DNA from: Mycobacterium sp. 3519A
GTDB lineage: Bacteria; Actinomycetota; Actinomycetes; Mycobacteriales; Mycobacteriaceae
Direction of reading: 5' to 3'
Length of the DNA stretch: 64,000 bases
Assembly: GCF_900240945.1 (NCBI RefSeq)
Contig: NZ_OESG01000014.1
Span: 1,966,015-2,030,014 of the forward strand
This document shows, in pieces, positions 47,955 to 57,450 of this stretch. Under the pieces are notes generated by a model, which was not told the DNA's origin, ran no database searches, and worked only from the letters and a program-made list of their open reading frames with translations. A program made the position numbers and the translations under genes. Each line of letters opens with the position of its first letter. The first letter of the stretch is position 1.

Positions 47955-47993
47955 CTAAGCGAAAACCTAACAACCATGCTTAGGATGCCCTTC
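47955..47993 (+). promoter_or_regulatory. tetR promoter with inverted-repeat operator
   Basis: CTAAGC (47955-47960) and GCTTAG (47979-47984) form an inverted repeat, with an inner pair CCTAA/TTAGG (47966-47970, 47980-47984). TAGGAT (47981-47986) is the -10 box 7 nt before GTG 47994. The repeat covers the -35 to -10 region, as expected for TetR autorepression. Confidence 0.55.
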
Positions 47994-48644
47994 GTGGCTG
48001 AAGTCAGGGGCGTGCCAGCCCTCGGTTTGCGGGAACGTAAAAAGCAACGCACCCGCGCCACCTTGATCGACGCGGCGGTCGAACTCTGCGACCGCCAGGG
48101 CTTCGAGCGCACCACCGTCGACCAGATCGCCGCCGTCGCCGACGTCTCACCGCGCACCTTCAGCCGGTATTTCGCGACCAAGGACGCCATCGCGTTGGCG
48201 CTCGTCGACGACGCGCTCGGCACGGCCGCCGAGGAACTCAGCAAGCAGCCCGCGGATCTGAATCACTTCGAGGCGCTGCGTCGCTCCTATATCGCGATGT
48301 ACACCGGCACGAAGACAGCGCCGCCGGGCGCGCTCTCGGCGGAGCGAATGCTGTGCATCGTCCGGATCATCATGTCGTCACCGACGCTGCGGCACGCGGC
48401 GCTGGAGTTCCGGCCCCACGCCGTCAACATCGAACTGGCCAAGCGGCTCGGCGTGCCCATCGACGACCGTCGGCTGCGCCTCGTCTCCGCGATGTGGGGC
48501 GGGATCATCATGACCGCGTTCGCCGATCTCGGCTTGCCGGAGGTCGACTGGGCCACCGTCGACATCGACAGCATCGTCGCGCGACTGGAGGCGACATACG
48601 CCGAGTTCATGGCTGAAATCTCCGACGCGCGACCCTCGGTCTAG
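47994..48644 (+). CDS. TetR-family transcriptional regulator
   Basis: A 216-residue regulator: VAEVRGVPALGLRERKKQRTRATLIDAAVELCDRQGFERTTVDQIAAVADVSPRTFSRYFATKDAIALAL, with the helix-turn-helix in TTVDQIAAVADVSPRTFSRYF (about 42-62). The C-terminal ligand domain is helical (ERMLCIVRIIMSSPTLRHAALEFRPHAV). GTG 47994 is selected by the TAGGAT box; an ATG at 47976 in frame would put the -10 inside the gene. It probably represses itself. The ligand and target are unknown. Confidence 0.88.
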   Translation: MAEVRGVPALGLRERKKQRTRATLIDAAVELCDRQGFERTTVDQIAAVADVSPRTFSRYFATKDAIALALVDDALGTAAEELSKQPADLNHFEALRRSYIAMYTGTKTAPPGALSAERMLCIVRIIMSSPTLRHAALEFRPHAVNIELAKRLGVPIDDRRLRLVSAMWGGIIMTAFADLGLPEVDWATVDIDSIVARLEATYAEFMAEISDARPSV

Positions 48645-48739
48645 CTAAGTCGCCGCCCCCGCTCGGGCACGACTGCTGGAATGGGACTACCTTTTGTAGG
48701 GCAGACCTCCGCATTGACGGCAGCGACGAAGGGATTCCC

Positions 48740-50044
<1,305 letters not shown>

Positions 50045-50059
50045 GGCTTCACGGGTTCC

Positions 50060-50123
50060 GCCGAACGTGGGTTACCCGCACGCTTTGGGCGGGCGAGGCG
50101 TGGCATAACCCCACATTCGCGGC
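50060..50123. repeat. Long intergenic palindrome, copy 2
   Basis: The left arm 50060-50083 (GCCGAACGTGGGTTACC..., 22 nt identical to the reverse strand of copy 1) pairs imperfectly with 50098-50123. It lies 15 nt after the gltA stop, between two same-strand genes. The right arm has small indels, so it is less perfect than copy 1. Confidence 0.75.
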
Positions 50124-50150
50124 CTGAGACGCATTTCACCGCGCCCGAGC

Positions 50151-50185
50151 TTGTACAGCCAACAGTTGTAGTTTCACAATTGTTG
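50151..50185 (+). promoter_or_regulatory. MarR-type operator and promoter of the MFS-marR operon
   Basis: CAACAGTTGT (50160-50169) and ACAATTGTTG (50176-50185) form an inverted repeat with a 6-nt spacer and one mismatch. A -35-like TTGTAC (50151-50156) and -10-like CACAAT (50175-50180) are 18 nt apart, with the -10 ending 6 nt before GTG 50187. The operator thus spans the -10, ideal for repression by the downstream MarR. Confidence 0.65.
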
Positions 50186-50186
50186 C

Positions 50187-51644
50187 GTGAATGAAGCTGT
50201 CGTCCGGTCGTTGAGCTCGCGGCGCAAGGCCATCATCCTGGTGACCTGCTGCCTGAGCCTGCTGATCGTGTCGATGGACGCGACGATCGTCAACGTCGCG
50301 ATACCGAACATCCGCGCCGATCTCGGCGCCAAGGCGTCGGAACTGCAGTGGGTGATCGACATCTACACGCTGGTGCTCGCCTCGTTGTTGCTGCTCTCGG
50401 GTGCCACGGCAGACCGCTTCGGGCGCAGGCGGACGTTCCAGATCGGGCTGGTCGTCTTCGCGGTCGGGTCGCTGCTGTGCAGCTTGTCGCCCAACATCTC
50501 GATCCTGATCCTGGCTCGCATGCTGCAGGCCATCGGCGGTTCGATGCTGAACCCGGTCGCGATGTCGATCATCACGCAGGTGTTCACCGGACGCGTCGAG
50601 CGCGCACGCGCGATCGGGGTCTGGGGTGGAGTCGTCGGCATCTCGATGGCGCTCGGCCCGATCGTGGGCGGCGCGCTGATCGAACTCGTCAACTGGCGGG
50701 CGGTGTTCTGGATCAACCTGCCGATCTGCGCGCTCGCCATCGTGCTGACAGCCATCTTCGTACCGGAATCGCGCTCGGTCACCATGCGTGACGTCGACCC
50801 CATCGGCCAGGGTCTCGGGATGGCGTTCCTGTTCGGCGTGGTCTACGTGATGATCGAAGGCCCGGCCCGCGGTTGGACCGACACCCGCAACATCGTGGTC
50901 GGCGTCGTCGCGCTGCTCGCCTTCGTGGCGTTCCTGTACTACGAATCGCGCCGCCACGATCCGTTCATCGACCTACGGTTTTTCCGCAGCATCCCGTTCG
51001 CCTCGGCGACGATGATCGCGGTGTGCGCGTTCGCCGCATGGGGCGCGTTCCTGTTCGTGATGTCGCTGTACCTACAAAATGAGCGGGGCTTCTCGGCGTT
51101 GCACACCGGCCTGATCTATCTGCCCGTTGCCGTTGGCGCGCTGATCTTTTCACCACTGTCGGGCCGGATGGTCGGTCGGTTCGGCAGCCGGCCGTCGCTG
51201 CTGATCGCCGGCGTTCTGATCACCGCCGCGACGGTGTTGCTCACGCGGTTGACCGCGACCACCGCGGTGTGGCAGATCCTGGTGATCTTCGCCGTGTTCG
51301 GCGTCGGCTTCTCGATGGTCAACGCGCCGATCACCAATGCGGCGGTCAGCGGCATGCCGACCGATCGGGCGGGCGCGGCCTCGGCGGTGGCCTCGACCAG
51401 TCGTCAGGTCGGCGTGAGTGTCGGTGTGGCGCTGTGCGGTTCGGTGGTCGGCTCCGCGTTGGCCGGGACGGGCGTCGACTTCGCGGTAGCCGCCAGGCCG
51501 CTGTGGCTGATCTGCACCGGGCTGGGTGTGGTGATCCTCGCGCTCGCGGTGTTCTCCACGTCGGCGCGCGCACTGAGATCCGCGGATCGACTGGCCCCAC
51601 TGGTGGCCGGGACTGCGGTGAAGGAGAGCGCCGATGTCCGATGA
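50187..51644 (+). CDS. DHA2-family MFS multidrug efflux pump
   Basis: A 485-residue drug:proton antiporter with about fourteen helices. SRRKAIILVTCCLSLLIVSMDATIVNVAIPNI starts helix 1 with the DHA2 SMDATIVNVA motif; ADRFGRRRTFQIGLVVFAVGSLLCSLS is the conserved loop 2-3; MLQAIGGSMLNPVAMSIITQVF and GVWGGVVGISMALGPIVGGALIELVNWRAVFWINLPI are motifs B and C. Related pumps export antibiotics, dyes and biocides. It is followed by an overlapping MarR gene (11 bp) and preceded by a MarR-type operator, so it is probably induced by its own substrates. Confidence 0.92.
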   Translation: MNEAVVRSLSSRRKAIILVTCCLSLLIVSMDATIVNVAIPNIRADLGAKASELQWVIDIYTLVLASLLLLSGATADRFGRRRTFQIGLVVFAVGSLLCSLSPNISILILARMLQAIGGSMLNPVAMSIITQVFTGRVERARAIGVWGGVVGISMALGPIVGGALIELVNWRAVFWINLPICALAIVLTAIFVPESRSVTMRDVDPIGQGLGMAFLFGVVYVMIEGPARGWTDTRNIVVGVVALLAFVAFLYYESRRHDPFIDLRFFRSIPFASATMIAVCAFAAWGAFLFVMSLYLQNERGFSALHTGLIYLPVAVGALIFSPLSGRMVGRFGSRPSLLIAGVLITAATVLLTRLTATTAVWQILVIFAVFGVGFSMVNAPITNAAVSGMPTDRAGAASAVASTSRQVGVSVGVALCGSVVGSALAGTGVDFAVAARPLWLICTGLGVVILALAVFSTSARALRSADRLAPLVAGTAVKESADVR

Positions 51645-52053
51645 CGTTCTGGCCGACGGGGTTTGGCGGACGATTGCGTCGCTGGTGCACGACAACCGCG
51701 ACGGGTGGAAGCGCGCGGTCGTCGAGTGCAGCGGGCTGCCGTTCAGCAGGGTGCGCATCCTCGTGCGACTGAGCAGGCAGTCGATGACCGTCAAACAACT
51801 CGCACACGCCGCGACGATGGATCCGCCCGCGACGACGGTCGCGGTCAACGATCTCGAGGACCGTGGCCTGGTGGTGCGCGAAACCGACCCGACGAACCGC
51901 CGCTGCAAGGTCGTCTCGCTCACCGACGCAGGCCGCGCGATGGTCGACAAGATCGACGCGGTCGAGGATCCGGCGCCTGCCGCGCTGGCCGCGCTCGACC
52001 CCGCGGACCTGAGGGCTCTGCAGACCATCCTGGACCGCGTGGCAAGCCGCTAG
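51634..52053 (+). CDS. MarR-family regulator of the adjacent efflux pump
   Basis: A 139-residue winged-helix protein: VWRTIASLVHDNRDGWKRAVVECSGLPFSRVRILVRLSRQSMTVKQLAHAATMDPPATTVAVNDLEDRGLVVRETDPTNRRCKVVSLTDAGRAMVDKID. PPATTVAVNDLEDRGLV is the recognition helix and DPTNRRCKV the wing. Its ATG overlaps the pump stop by 11 bp. The most likely binding site is the inverted repeat at 50160-50185. A related half-site also occurs at the ABC exporter promoter near 61813. Confidence 0.9.
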   Translation: MSDDVLADGVWRTIASLVHDNRDGWKRAVVECSGLPFSRVRILVRLSRQSMTVKQLAHAATMDPPATTVAVNDLEDRGLVVRETDPTNRRCKVVSLTDAGRAMVDKIDAVEDPAPAALAALDPADLRALQTILDRVASR

Positions 52054-52068
52054 CCATATCATTTGGCG

Positions 52069-55000
52069 GTGGCGATACCGTGTCGCAATTGCGGCGCCGA
52101 ACCGCGGGACGGCGCCCGATTCTGTGACGCGTGTGGTTCGCCCGTCGCCGTGATGGACAGCCACGCCGAGTACAAACAAGTCACCGTGCTGTTCGCCGAC
52201 GTCGTTCGCTCGATGGACATCGCGGCGTCCGTGGGCCCGGAGCGGCTCCGCGAGATCATGACCGAACTGTTCAATCGCTCGTCGAGGACGGTGCAGCGCT
52301 ACGGCGGCACCGTGGACAAGTTCACCGGCGACGGCATCATGGCGGTTTTCGGTGCGCCGATCGCGTTCGAGGATCACGCACTGCGCGCGTGCCGTGCGGC
52401 GTTGGACGTGCAGAAGGATGCGAAGGGTCTCTCCGCCGAGGTGCAGAGCCGCGACGACGTCGCGTTGCAGCTACGCATCGGACTGAATTCGGGCGAGGTC
52501 ATCACCGGCGAGATCGGCGCGGGCCCGCTGGCCTACACCGCGGTCGGCGAGCAGGTCGGGATGGCGCAGCGGATGGAGTCGGTCGCGGTGCCTGGCGGTG
52601 TGATGGTGAGCGAATCGACGGCGCGGCTGGTCGAAAACAACGCAGTGCTCGGCGAACCGGAACTCGTGCACATCAAGGGCGCCGTGTTGCCGGTGCCTGC
52701 ACACCGGCTTCTCGGCGTCGCGACCGGCAGGCGAACCGACCGCGCCGAGGCGACGTTCGTCGGCCGGGAGTGGGAGGTGGGAGCGCTCAACGGGCTGCTC
52801 GAGCGGGCCGTCAAAGGCAACGGCGCTGTCGTCGGGGTGGTGGGCTCGCCCGGCATCGGCAAGAGCCGCCTTGTCCGCGAAATCGCTTCGCGTGCAACGA
52901 ATCTTGGCGCAGAGGTGGTTACGGCACACTGCGAGTCGCACACCACCGACGTCCCGTTCCATGCCGCCGCCAGTCTGTTGCGGGCCGCGACCGGCATCGC
53001 CGATCTGGATGCCGCTGAGGCCAGGGTACGGATCCGGACGCGGTTCTCCGGAGCGGACGACGACGACCTGTTGATCCTGGAGGATCTCCTCGGCATCGGC
53101 GACCCGGAGGCGTCACTCGCGCAGATCGACCCCGATGCCAGGCGGCGGCGAGTGGCGGCGATGGTGAATGCCGCGGCGCTCGCGAGAAGCACGCCGACGG
53201 TCTATGTGGTCGAGGATGCGCACTGGATCGACAACATCAGCGAGTCGATGCTCGCGGACTTTGTGGCCGTCGTGCCGCGGACACGGTCGCTGCTGCTGAT
53301 CACGTATCGCCCTGAGTATGCGGGCGCGCTCGCGCGCATATCCCGGGCGCAGACCATTGCCCTTGAGCCGCTGGATGATTCGCAGATGGCTCAACTCGGT
53401 GCCGAGTTGTTGGGCGACGACCGGTCGGTGACCGAACTCGTCGACCTGGTCGCCGACCGTGCGGGCGGCAATCCGTTCTTCGCGGAGGAAATCGTCCGCG
53501 ACCTCAAGGAGCGGGACGTGTTGATCGGCGGTCGCGGATGCTATCTGTGCGTGGAACCGGCCAGGGAGGTAAGCGTGCCGAGCACGTTGCAGGCTGTGAT
53601 CGCCGCGCGCATCGACCGTCTCGAGCCAGCCGCGAAGCGGGCGCTCAACGCGGCGGCGGTGATCGGATCTCAGTTCGCCCCGGAAACGCTGACGGCATTG
53701 GACATCGAACCGGCACTGGCCGATCTCGTCCAGGCGGAGTTGGTGGATCAGATCGAGTTCGGGCCGACGCCCCGGTATGCGTTCCGGCACGGGCTGATTC
53801 GTGCCGTCGCCTACGAGTCACAGCTGAAAGCCGATCGGGCGCAGTTGCACCGACGGTTGGCCGCCACACTTGACCAGAGCGACCAGAATGCACCGATGAT
53901 CGCGGAACACTACGAGGCGGCAGGCGACGCCCACGCGGCCTATGACTGGCACATGCGGGCCGGTGCTTGGTCGGCGTCGCGTGACATCGGCGCCGCACGG
54001 GCGAGTTGGCAACGCGCACAGCAAGTTGCCGATGCGCTACCGCGCGACGATTCGGACCGTCTCGTGATGCGGATCGCGCCGCGGACGAATCTGTGCGCGA
54101 CGACGTTCCGGTCGGCGGACAGTTTCACCCGTTCGGGGTTCGACGAGCTGCGCGAGTTGTGCGAGGCGGCAGGAGACAAGCGGTCACTCGCCATGGCGAT
54201 GTTGGGACAGATGTCGGCATCCATGGCCGAGGGTCGGGTGGCCGAAGGCGTACTACTGGCATCCGAGAACGAAGCGCTGCTGGAATCCATTGGTGACCCC
54301 GATGCGACGCTCGCGATGTTGTGGGGGCCCTTGGCCATCAAACAGGAAACAGGTCCGATGGCCGATGTGCTGCGGTGGGCCCAGGTCGGCATCGACATCG
54401 CCGACGGCGATCCGCTGAGGGGCTCGCTGCTTACGGGGTCGCCGCTGGCGTTGGCCCTGGTGTTCCGTGGGTACGCGCGCTTGTTCCTCGGTATCGTGGG
54501 CTGGCACAACGACTTTGACGAAGCCGTGGCGATGGCCCGCGAGCACGACCTACTCACATTCGCCAGCGTGGTGGCGTACAAGTATGCCGCATTGTTCCTG
54601 GCCGGCTCGCTGGTCGCCGACGACGGCGCATGGGCCGAAATGGAGGAGGCGTTCCGCGTGGCCCGCGAAATCGGCGATCACAACGCGGTGGGACTGACCA
54701 CTTACATGTTGGGTGCCGCGTTGGTCGAGACGCGTGCCGACACGTCACGCGGATTGCAGATGCTGGCCGAGCTCCGTGCGATGTGTGACCGCAAACAGTT
54801 CTTCAAATCCGAACTTCCCGTCCTCGATCTCCACGCCGCGCGCGAGGACGCACGGGGCGGGAATTTCGACGCTGCGTTCCCGGTGATGCGGGCGGCAATG
54901 GACACGCTGTATGACAGCGGCCAGTTCACGTTCTCGATGTGGGCGACAACCGTTCTGGTGATCACGTTGCTCGAGCGTGGCACGGAGGACGATATGGCCG

Positions 55001-55206
55001 AAGCGCAAACCGCTGTCGAGCGGTTGGCTGCGGCACCCCTCGATCACGTAGCGGTGCGCGACCTCACGCTGCTGCGGTTGCGCGCGCTGCTGGCGCGGGC
55101 GCGCGGTGACGCCGCCGCCTACGGCGAACTCAGGGACGGCTATCGGCAGATGGCCGCTGAGTACGGCTATGAGGGCCACATGGCGTCGGCTGCCCAGATG
55201 CCCTAG
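52069..55206 (+). CDS. Zinc-ribbon / class III cyclase-homology / AAA-type ATPase signalling protein
   Basis: A 1045-residue multidomain protein. An N-terminal zinc ribbon (CRNCGAEPRDGARFCDACG) is followed by a class III cyclase domain (TVLFADVVRSMDIAASVG, GGTVDKFTGDGIMAVFGAP, LRIGLNSGEVITGEIG, AVGEQVGMAQRMES, about 30-210). A STAND/AAA-like NTPase follows, with VGSPGIGKSRLV and YVVEDAHWID, and then a long helical TPR-like tail. No LuxR HTH is present. The usual transition-state Asn (GDxVN) is Gly here, so cyclase activity is doubtful. GTG 52069 is leaderless by TATCAT 6 nt upstream; TTG 52063 is an alternative. It is related to the Rv0891c/Rv1358 type. Confidence 0.87.
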   Translation: MAIPCRNCGAEPRDGARFCDACGSPVAVMDSHAEYKQVTVLFADVVRSMDIAASVGPERLREIMTELFNRSSRTVQRYGGTVDKFTGDGIMAVFGAPIAFEDHALRACRAALDVQKDAKGLSAEVQSRDDVALQLRIGLNSGEVITGEIGAGPLAYTAVGEQVGMAQRMESVAVPGGVMVSESTARLVENNAVLGEPELVHIKGAVLPVPAHRLLGVATGRRTDRAEATFVGREWEVGALNGLLERAVKGNGAVVGVVGSPGIGKSRLVREIASRATNLGAEVVTAHCESHTTDVPFHAAASLLRAATGIADLDAAEARVRIRTRFSGADDDDLLILEDLLGIGDPEASLAQIDPDARRRRVAAMVNAAALARSTPTVYVVEDAHWIDNISESMLADFVAVVPRTRSLLLITYRPEYAGALARISRAQTIALEPLDDSQMAQLGAELLGDDRSVTELVDLVADRAGGNPFFAEEIVRDLKERDVLIGGRGCYLCVEPAREVSVPSTLQAVIAARIDRLEPAAKRALNAAAVIGSQFAPETLTALDIEPALADLVQAELVDQIEFGPTPRYAFRHGLIRAVAYESQLKADRAQLHRRLAATLDQSDQNAPMIAEHYEAAGDAHAAYDWHMRAGAWSASRDIGAARASWQRAQQVADALPRDDSDRLVMRIAPRTNLCATTFRSADSFTRSGFDELRELCEAAGDKRSLAMAMLGQMSASMAEGRVAEGVLLASENEALLESIGDPDATLAMLWGPLAIKQETGPMADVLRWAQVGIDIADGDPLRGSLLTGSPLALALVFRGYARLFLGIVGWHNDFDEAVAMAREHDLLTFASVVAYKYAALFLAGSLVADDGAWAEMEEAFRVAREIGDHNAVGLTTYMLGAALVETRADTSRGLQMLAELRAMCDRKQFFKSELPVLDLHAAREDARGGNFDAAFPVMRAAMDTLYDSGQFTFSMWATTVLVITLLERGTEDDMAEAQTAVERLAAAPLDHVAVRDLTLLRLRALLARARGDAAAYGELRDGYRQMAAEYGYEGHMASAAQMP

Positions 55207-56741
55207 CTCTCCAGCACCGCCATCGCAGCGTTGTGGCCGCCGATGCCCGACACCGCGCCACCTCGACGGGATCCCGAGCCGCACAACATGATCCGGTCGT
55301 GTGCCGTCGCGACACCCCACCGCTGCGCCGGGGTTTCCAACGGCTCGTCGTCCGAGGCGAACGGCCACTGCAACGCACCGTGAAAGATGTTGCCCTCGGT
55401 CATGCCAAGCGACTGCTCCAGGTCCCACGTCGTCTTCGCCTCGATGCACAACCTGCCCGCCGAGTCCTCCATCAGCACATCTTGAATCGGTTCAGCCAGA
55501 ACCGAATTCAACGAGTTCAGCGCCGCCGACGTCAATGTGTCCCGCATCCGATCGGGTTCGGCGTTTGCGACCAACTTGTGCGGAGTGTGCAGGCCGAACA
55601 CGGTCAGCGTCTGCGCACCCGACTCGCGCAGTCGATCCGACAGGATGCTCGGATCCGTCAGCGAATGGCAATAGATCTCGCAGGGCAGCGGTTCGGGCAC
55701 CAGACCGTGGTCGGCCCGGATGTACGCAGTGTCGAGTTGACTGTAGGTCTCGTTGATGTGGAACGTGCCGCCGAACGCCTGCTCGGGCGTCACGCTGTCG
55801 TCGCGCAGTCTCGGCAACCGGCGCAGCATCAGATTGACCTTGATCTGCGCACCGGGCGCCAACGCGGGCTCGGGTTCACCCAGCAGCCTCGCCAGCACCA
55901 CCGGCGTGACGTTCGCCAACACGTGATCGGCGTGCACCGTGTGCTCATCGCCATCGCGTCGGTAGCGCACCTCACCGCCGGGATCGATCGCGAGAACCTC
56001 TGCGCCCGTGACGATTTCGGCACCGTGTCCGGCGGCCGCCGCCGCCAGCGCTCCGCTGACCGCGCCCATCCCGCCGACCGGCACGTCCCAGTCGCCGGTG
56101 CCGCCGCCCAACAGGTGGTACATGAAGCAGATGTTCTGCGCCAACGACGGATCGTCGGTGCGGGCGAACGTCCCGATCAACGCGTCGGTGGCCAGCACGC
56201 CGCGCACCACATCGTTGGACACCGCCGCGGTGATGGCATGCCCGATCGGCTCGTCGACCATGAACCGCCACGCCTCGTCGTCAGCCACGTGCCGCCGCGC
56301 TTCGTCGCGGGTGCGCAGCGGCTGGGTCAGCGTCGGCCACAGCCGTGAGGTCACGACGCGGCAGCGGCGGTAGAACTCGTCGACGCCGGCCTCGTCATCG
56401 CCCGCCCCGATCGCCGCGAAGGTCGACTGCGGCCCGATCAGCAGGCCCGTGCGTCCCGCCGTCGAAGGATCGGGCGTATAGGAGGAGTAGCGCCTGCGCA
56501 CCAACCGCACCCGAGCGCCCAGTTCGTCGATGATGCGCCGCGGCAACAGGCTGACCAGATACGAGTAGCGCGACAGTCGCGCGTCCACGCCGTCGAAGGC
56601 ATGCGCGGACACCGCCGCGCCTCCGACGTGGTCAAGCCGTTCGAGCACCTGCACCCGACGGCCCGCTCGCGCCAGGTAGGCCGCCGCGACGAGGCCGTTG
56701 TGTCCGCCGCCGACAACTATGGCGTCATAGCGCTGGTTCAG
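55203..56741 (-). CDS. FAD-dependent CrtI/amine-oxidase-like oxidoreductase (Rv0897c), CTG start
   Basis: A 512-residue flavoprotein. The FAD dinucleotide motif DAIVVGGGHNGLVAAAYLARAG (about 6-27) requires a start upstream of the first standard start codon (GTG 56654), and no ATG, GTG or TTG exists between that motif and the preceding in-frame stop. The only suitable codon is CTG 56741-56739, giving LNQRYDAIVV. It overlaps the upstream stop as CTGA, with GAGG about 11 nt upstream. Later segments (LSRYSYLVSLLPRRI, GGMGAVSGALAAAA, CGSGSRRGGAVSGIGGHNAAM) match Rv0897c-like phytoene-desaturase homologues. The substrate is unknown. It shares CTAG with the cyclase gene stop. Confidence 0.85.
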   Translation of the reverse strand: MNQRYDAIVVGGGHNGLVAAAYLARAGRRVQVLERLDHVGGAAVSAHAFDGVDARLSRYSYLVSLLPRRIIDELGARVRLVRRRYSSYTPDPSTAGRTGLLIGPQSTFAAIGAGDDEAGVDEFYRRCRVVTSRLWPTLTQPLRTRDEARRHVADDEAWRFMVDEPIGHAITAAVSNDVVRGVLATDALIGTFARTDDPSLAQNICFMYHLLGGGTGDWDVPVGGMGAVSGALAAAAAGHGAEIVTGAEVLAIDPGGEVRYRRDGDEHTVHADHVLANVTPVVLARLLGEPEPALAPGAQIKVNLMLRRLPRLRDDSVTPEQAFGGTFHINETYSQLDTAYIRADHGLVPEPLPCEIYCHSLTDPSILSDRLRESGAQTLTVFGLHTPHKLVANAEPDRMRDTLTSAALNSLNSVLAEPIQDVLMEDSAGRLCIEAKTTWDLEQSLGMTEGNIFHGALQWPFASDDEPLETPAQRWGVATAHDRIMLCGSGSRRGGAVSGIGGHNAAMAVLES

Positions 56742-56986
56742 TTGAGGTAACCCTCGACCTCATCCGCAGGCCGCACCTTGGCTTCGCGGGGATCGCCTCC
56801 GGTGTCGCGCAGCGCCCGCCGCTGCCGCAGCAGGTCCCAGCACTGATCGAGTGCCACTTCCACCGCGCGCAGCCGCTGATGCTCCTCGGATTCGTCGATC
56901 TCGTGGTGCTGCAGCTTGTCCCGCAGTTCCTTCTCCTCGGCGACGAGCTTGTTGACCTGAGCGAGAATGTCTTGATCCTTGGTCAC
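56738..56986 (-). CDS. DUF2630 small protein (Rv0898c-like)
   Basis: An 82-residue acidic, highly helical protein: TKDQDILAQVNKLVAEEKELRDKLQHHEIDESEEHQRLRAVEVALDQCWDLLRQRRALRDTGGDPREAKVRPADEVEGYLN, with heptad-like spacing suggesting a coiled coil. It matches DUF2630. GTG 56986 is leaderless by TAGTCT (56993-56998, reverse) 6 nt upstream. Its stop overlaps the following oxidoreductase start as CTGA. Its function is unknown; the constant pairing with Rv0897c suggests a related role. Confidence 0.85.
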   Translation of the reverse strand: MTKDQDILAQVNKLVAEEKELRDKLQHHEIDESEEHQRLRAVEVALDQCWDLLRQRRALRDTGGDPREAKVRPADEVEGYLN

Positions 56987-56992
56987 GAATCC

Positions 56993-57002
56993 AGACTACG
57001 GT
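56993..57002. promoter_or_regulatory. Face-to-face leaderless promoters with overlapping -10 boxes
   Basis: The reverse-strand TAGTCT (56993-56998) serves GTG 56986 at 6 nt; the forward TACGGT (56997-57002) serves ATG 57010 at 7 nt. The boxes share two bases, so RNA polymerase cannot open both promoters on one DNA molecule at once. Confidence 0.5.
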
Positions 57003-57009
57003 GAGTGCG

Positions 57010-57372
57010 ATGAGTACCAAGCCAGAGATCGAGTTTCCCGACGGGCCTGCGCCGACCGACCTTGTCATCAAAGATCTGGTGGTCGGCGACGGTGCGGAGG
57101 CCGTGCCAGGCGGCACGGTCGAAGTGCACTACGTCGGCGTCGAGTACGACACCGGCGAAGAATTCGACAGCTCGTGGAATCGCGGCGAGTCGATCGAGTT
57201 CCCCCTGCGCGGCCTGATCCAGGGCTGGCAGGACGGCATCCCAGGGATGAAGGTCGGCGGTCGTCGCCAACTGACCATCCCGCCTGCGCAGGCCTACGGC
57301 CCGGCAGGTGGCGGGCACCGCCTCTCGGGTAAGACGCTGATATTTGTCATCGACCTGCTGGCCACGCGCTAG
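57010..57372 (+). CDS. FKBP-type peptidyl-prolyl cis-trans isomerase
   Basis: A 120-residue cytosolic FKBP: STKPEIEFPDGPAPTDLVIKDLVVGDGAEAVPGGTVEVHYVGVEYDTGEEFDSSWNRGESIEFPLRGLIQGWQDGIPGMKVGGRRQLTIPPAQAYGPAGGGHRLSGKTLIFVIDLLAT. The active-site aromatic and acidic residues (Tyr in VHYVG, Asp in EFDSS, Trp in GWQDG, Tyr in QAYG, Phe in IFVID) are all present. ATG 57010 is leaderless by TACGGT; GTG 57001 is an alternative. It occupies the position where M. tuberculosis carries the ompATb operon (Rv0899-Rv0901). A palindrome follows. Confidence 0.93.
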   Translation: MSTKPEIEFPDGPAPTDLVIKDLVVGDGAEAVPGGTVEVHYVGVEYDTGEEFDSSWNRGESIEFPLRGLIQGWQDGIPGMKVGGRRQLTIPPAQAYGPAGGGHRLSGKTLIFVIDLLATR

Positions 57373-57379
57373 ACCTTCG

Positions 57380-57438
57380 TCGAACGTGAGCTCGTGCGCG
57401 AAATTTCTCAATTTTTTCGCGCGCAAGCTCACGTTCGG
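57380..57438. repeat. Long intergenic palindrome, copy 3
   Basis: A left arm near 57380-57404 (CGAACGTGAGCTCGTGCGCG...) pairs with 57411-57438 around a short AT-rich loop. The arm start GAACGTGAGCT resembles GAACGTGGGTT of copies 1 and 2. It lies between convergent FKBP and prrB genes and ends in a T-tract on one strand, so it may terminate both. Confidence 0.72.
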
Positions 57439-57450
57439 CGCACCCGCCCG

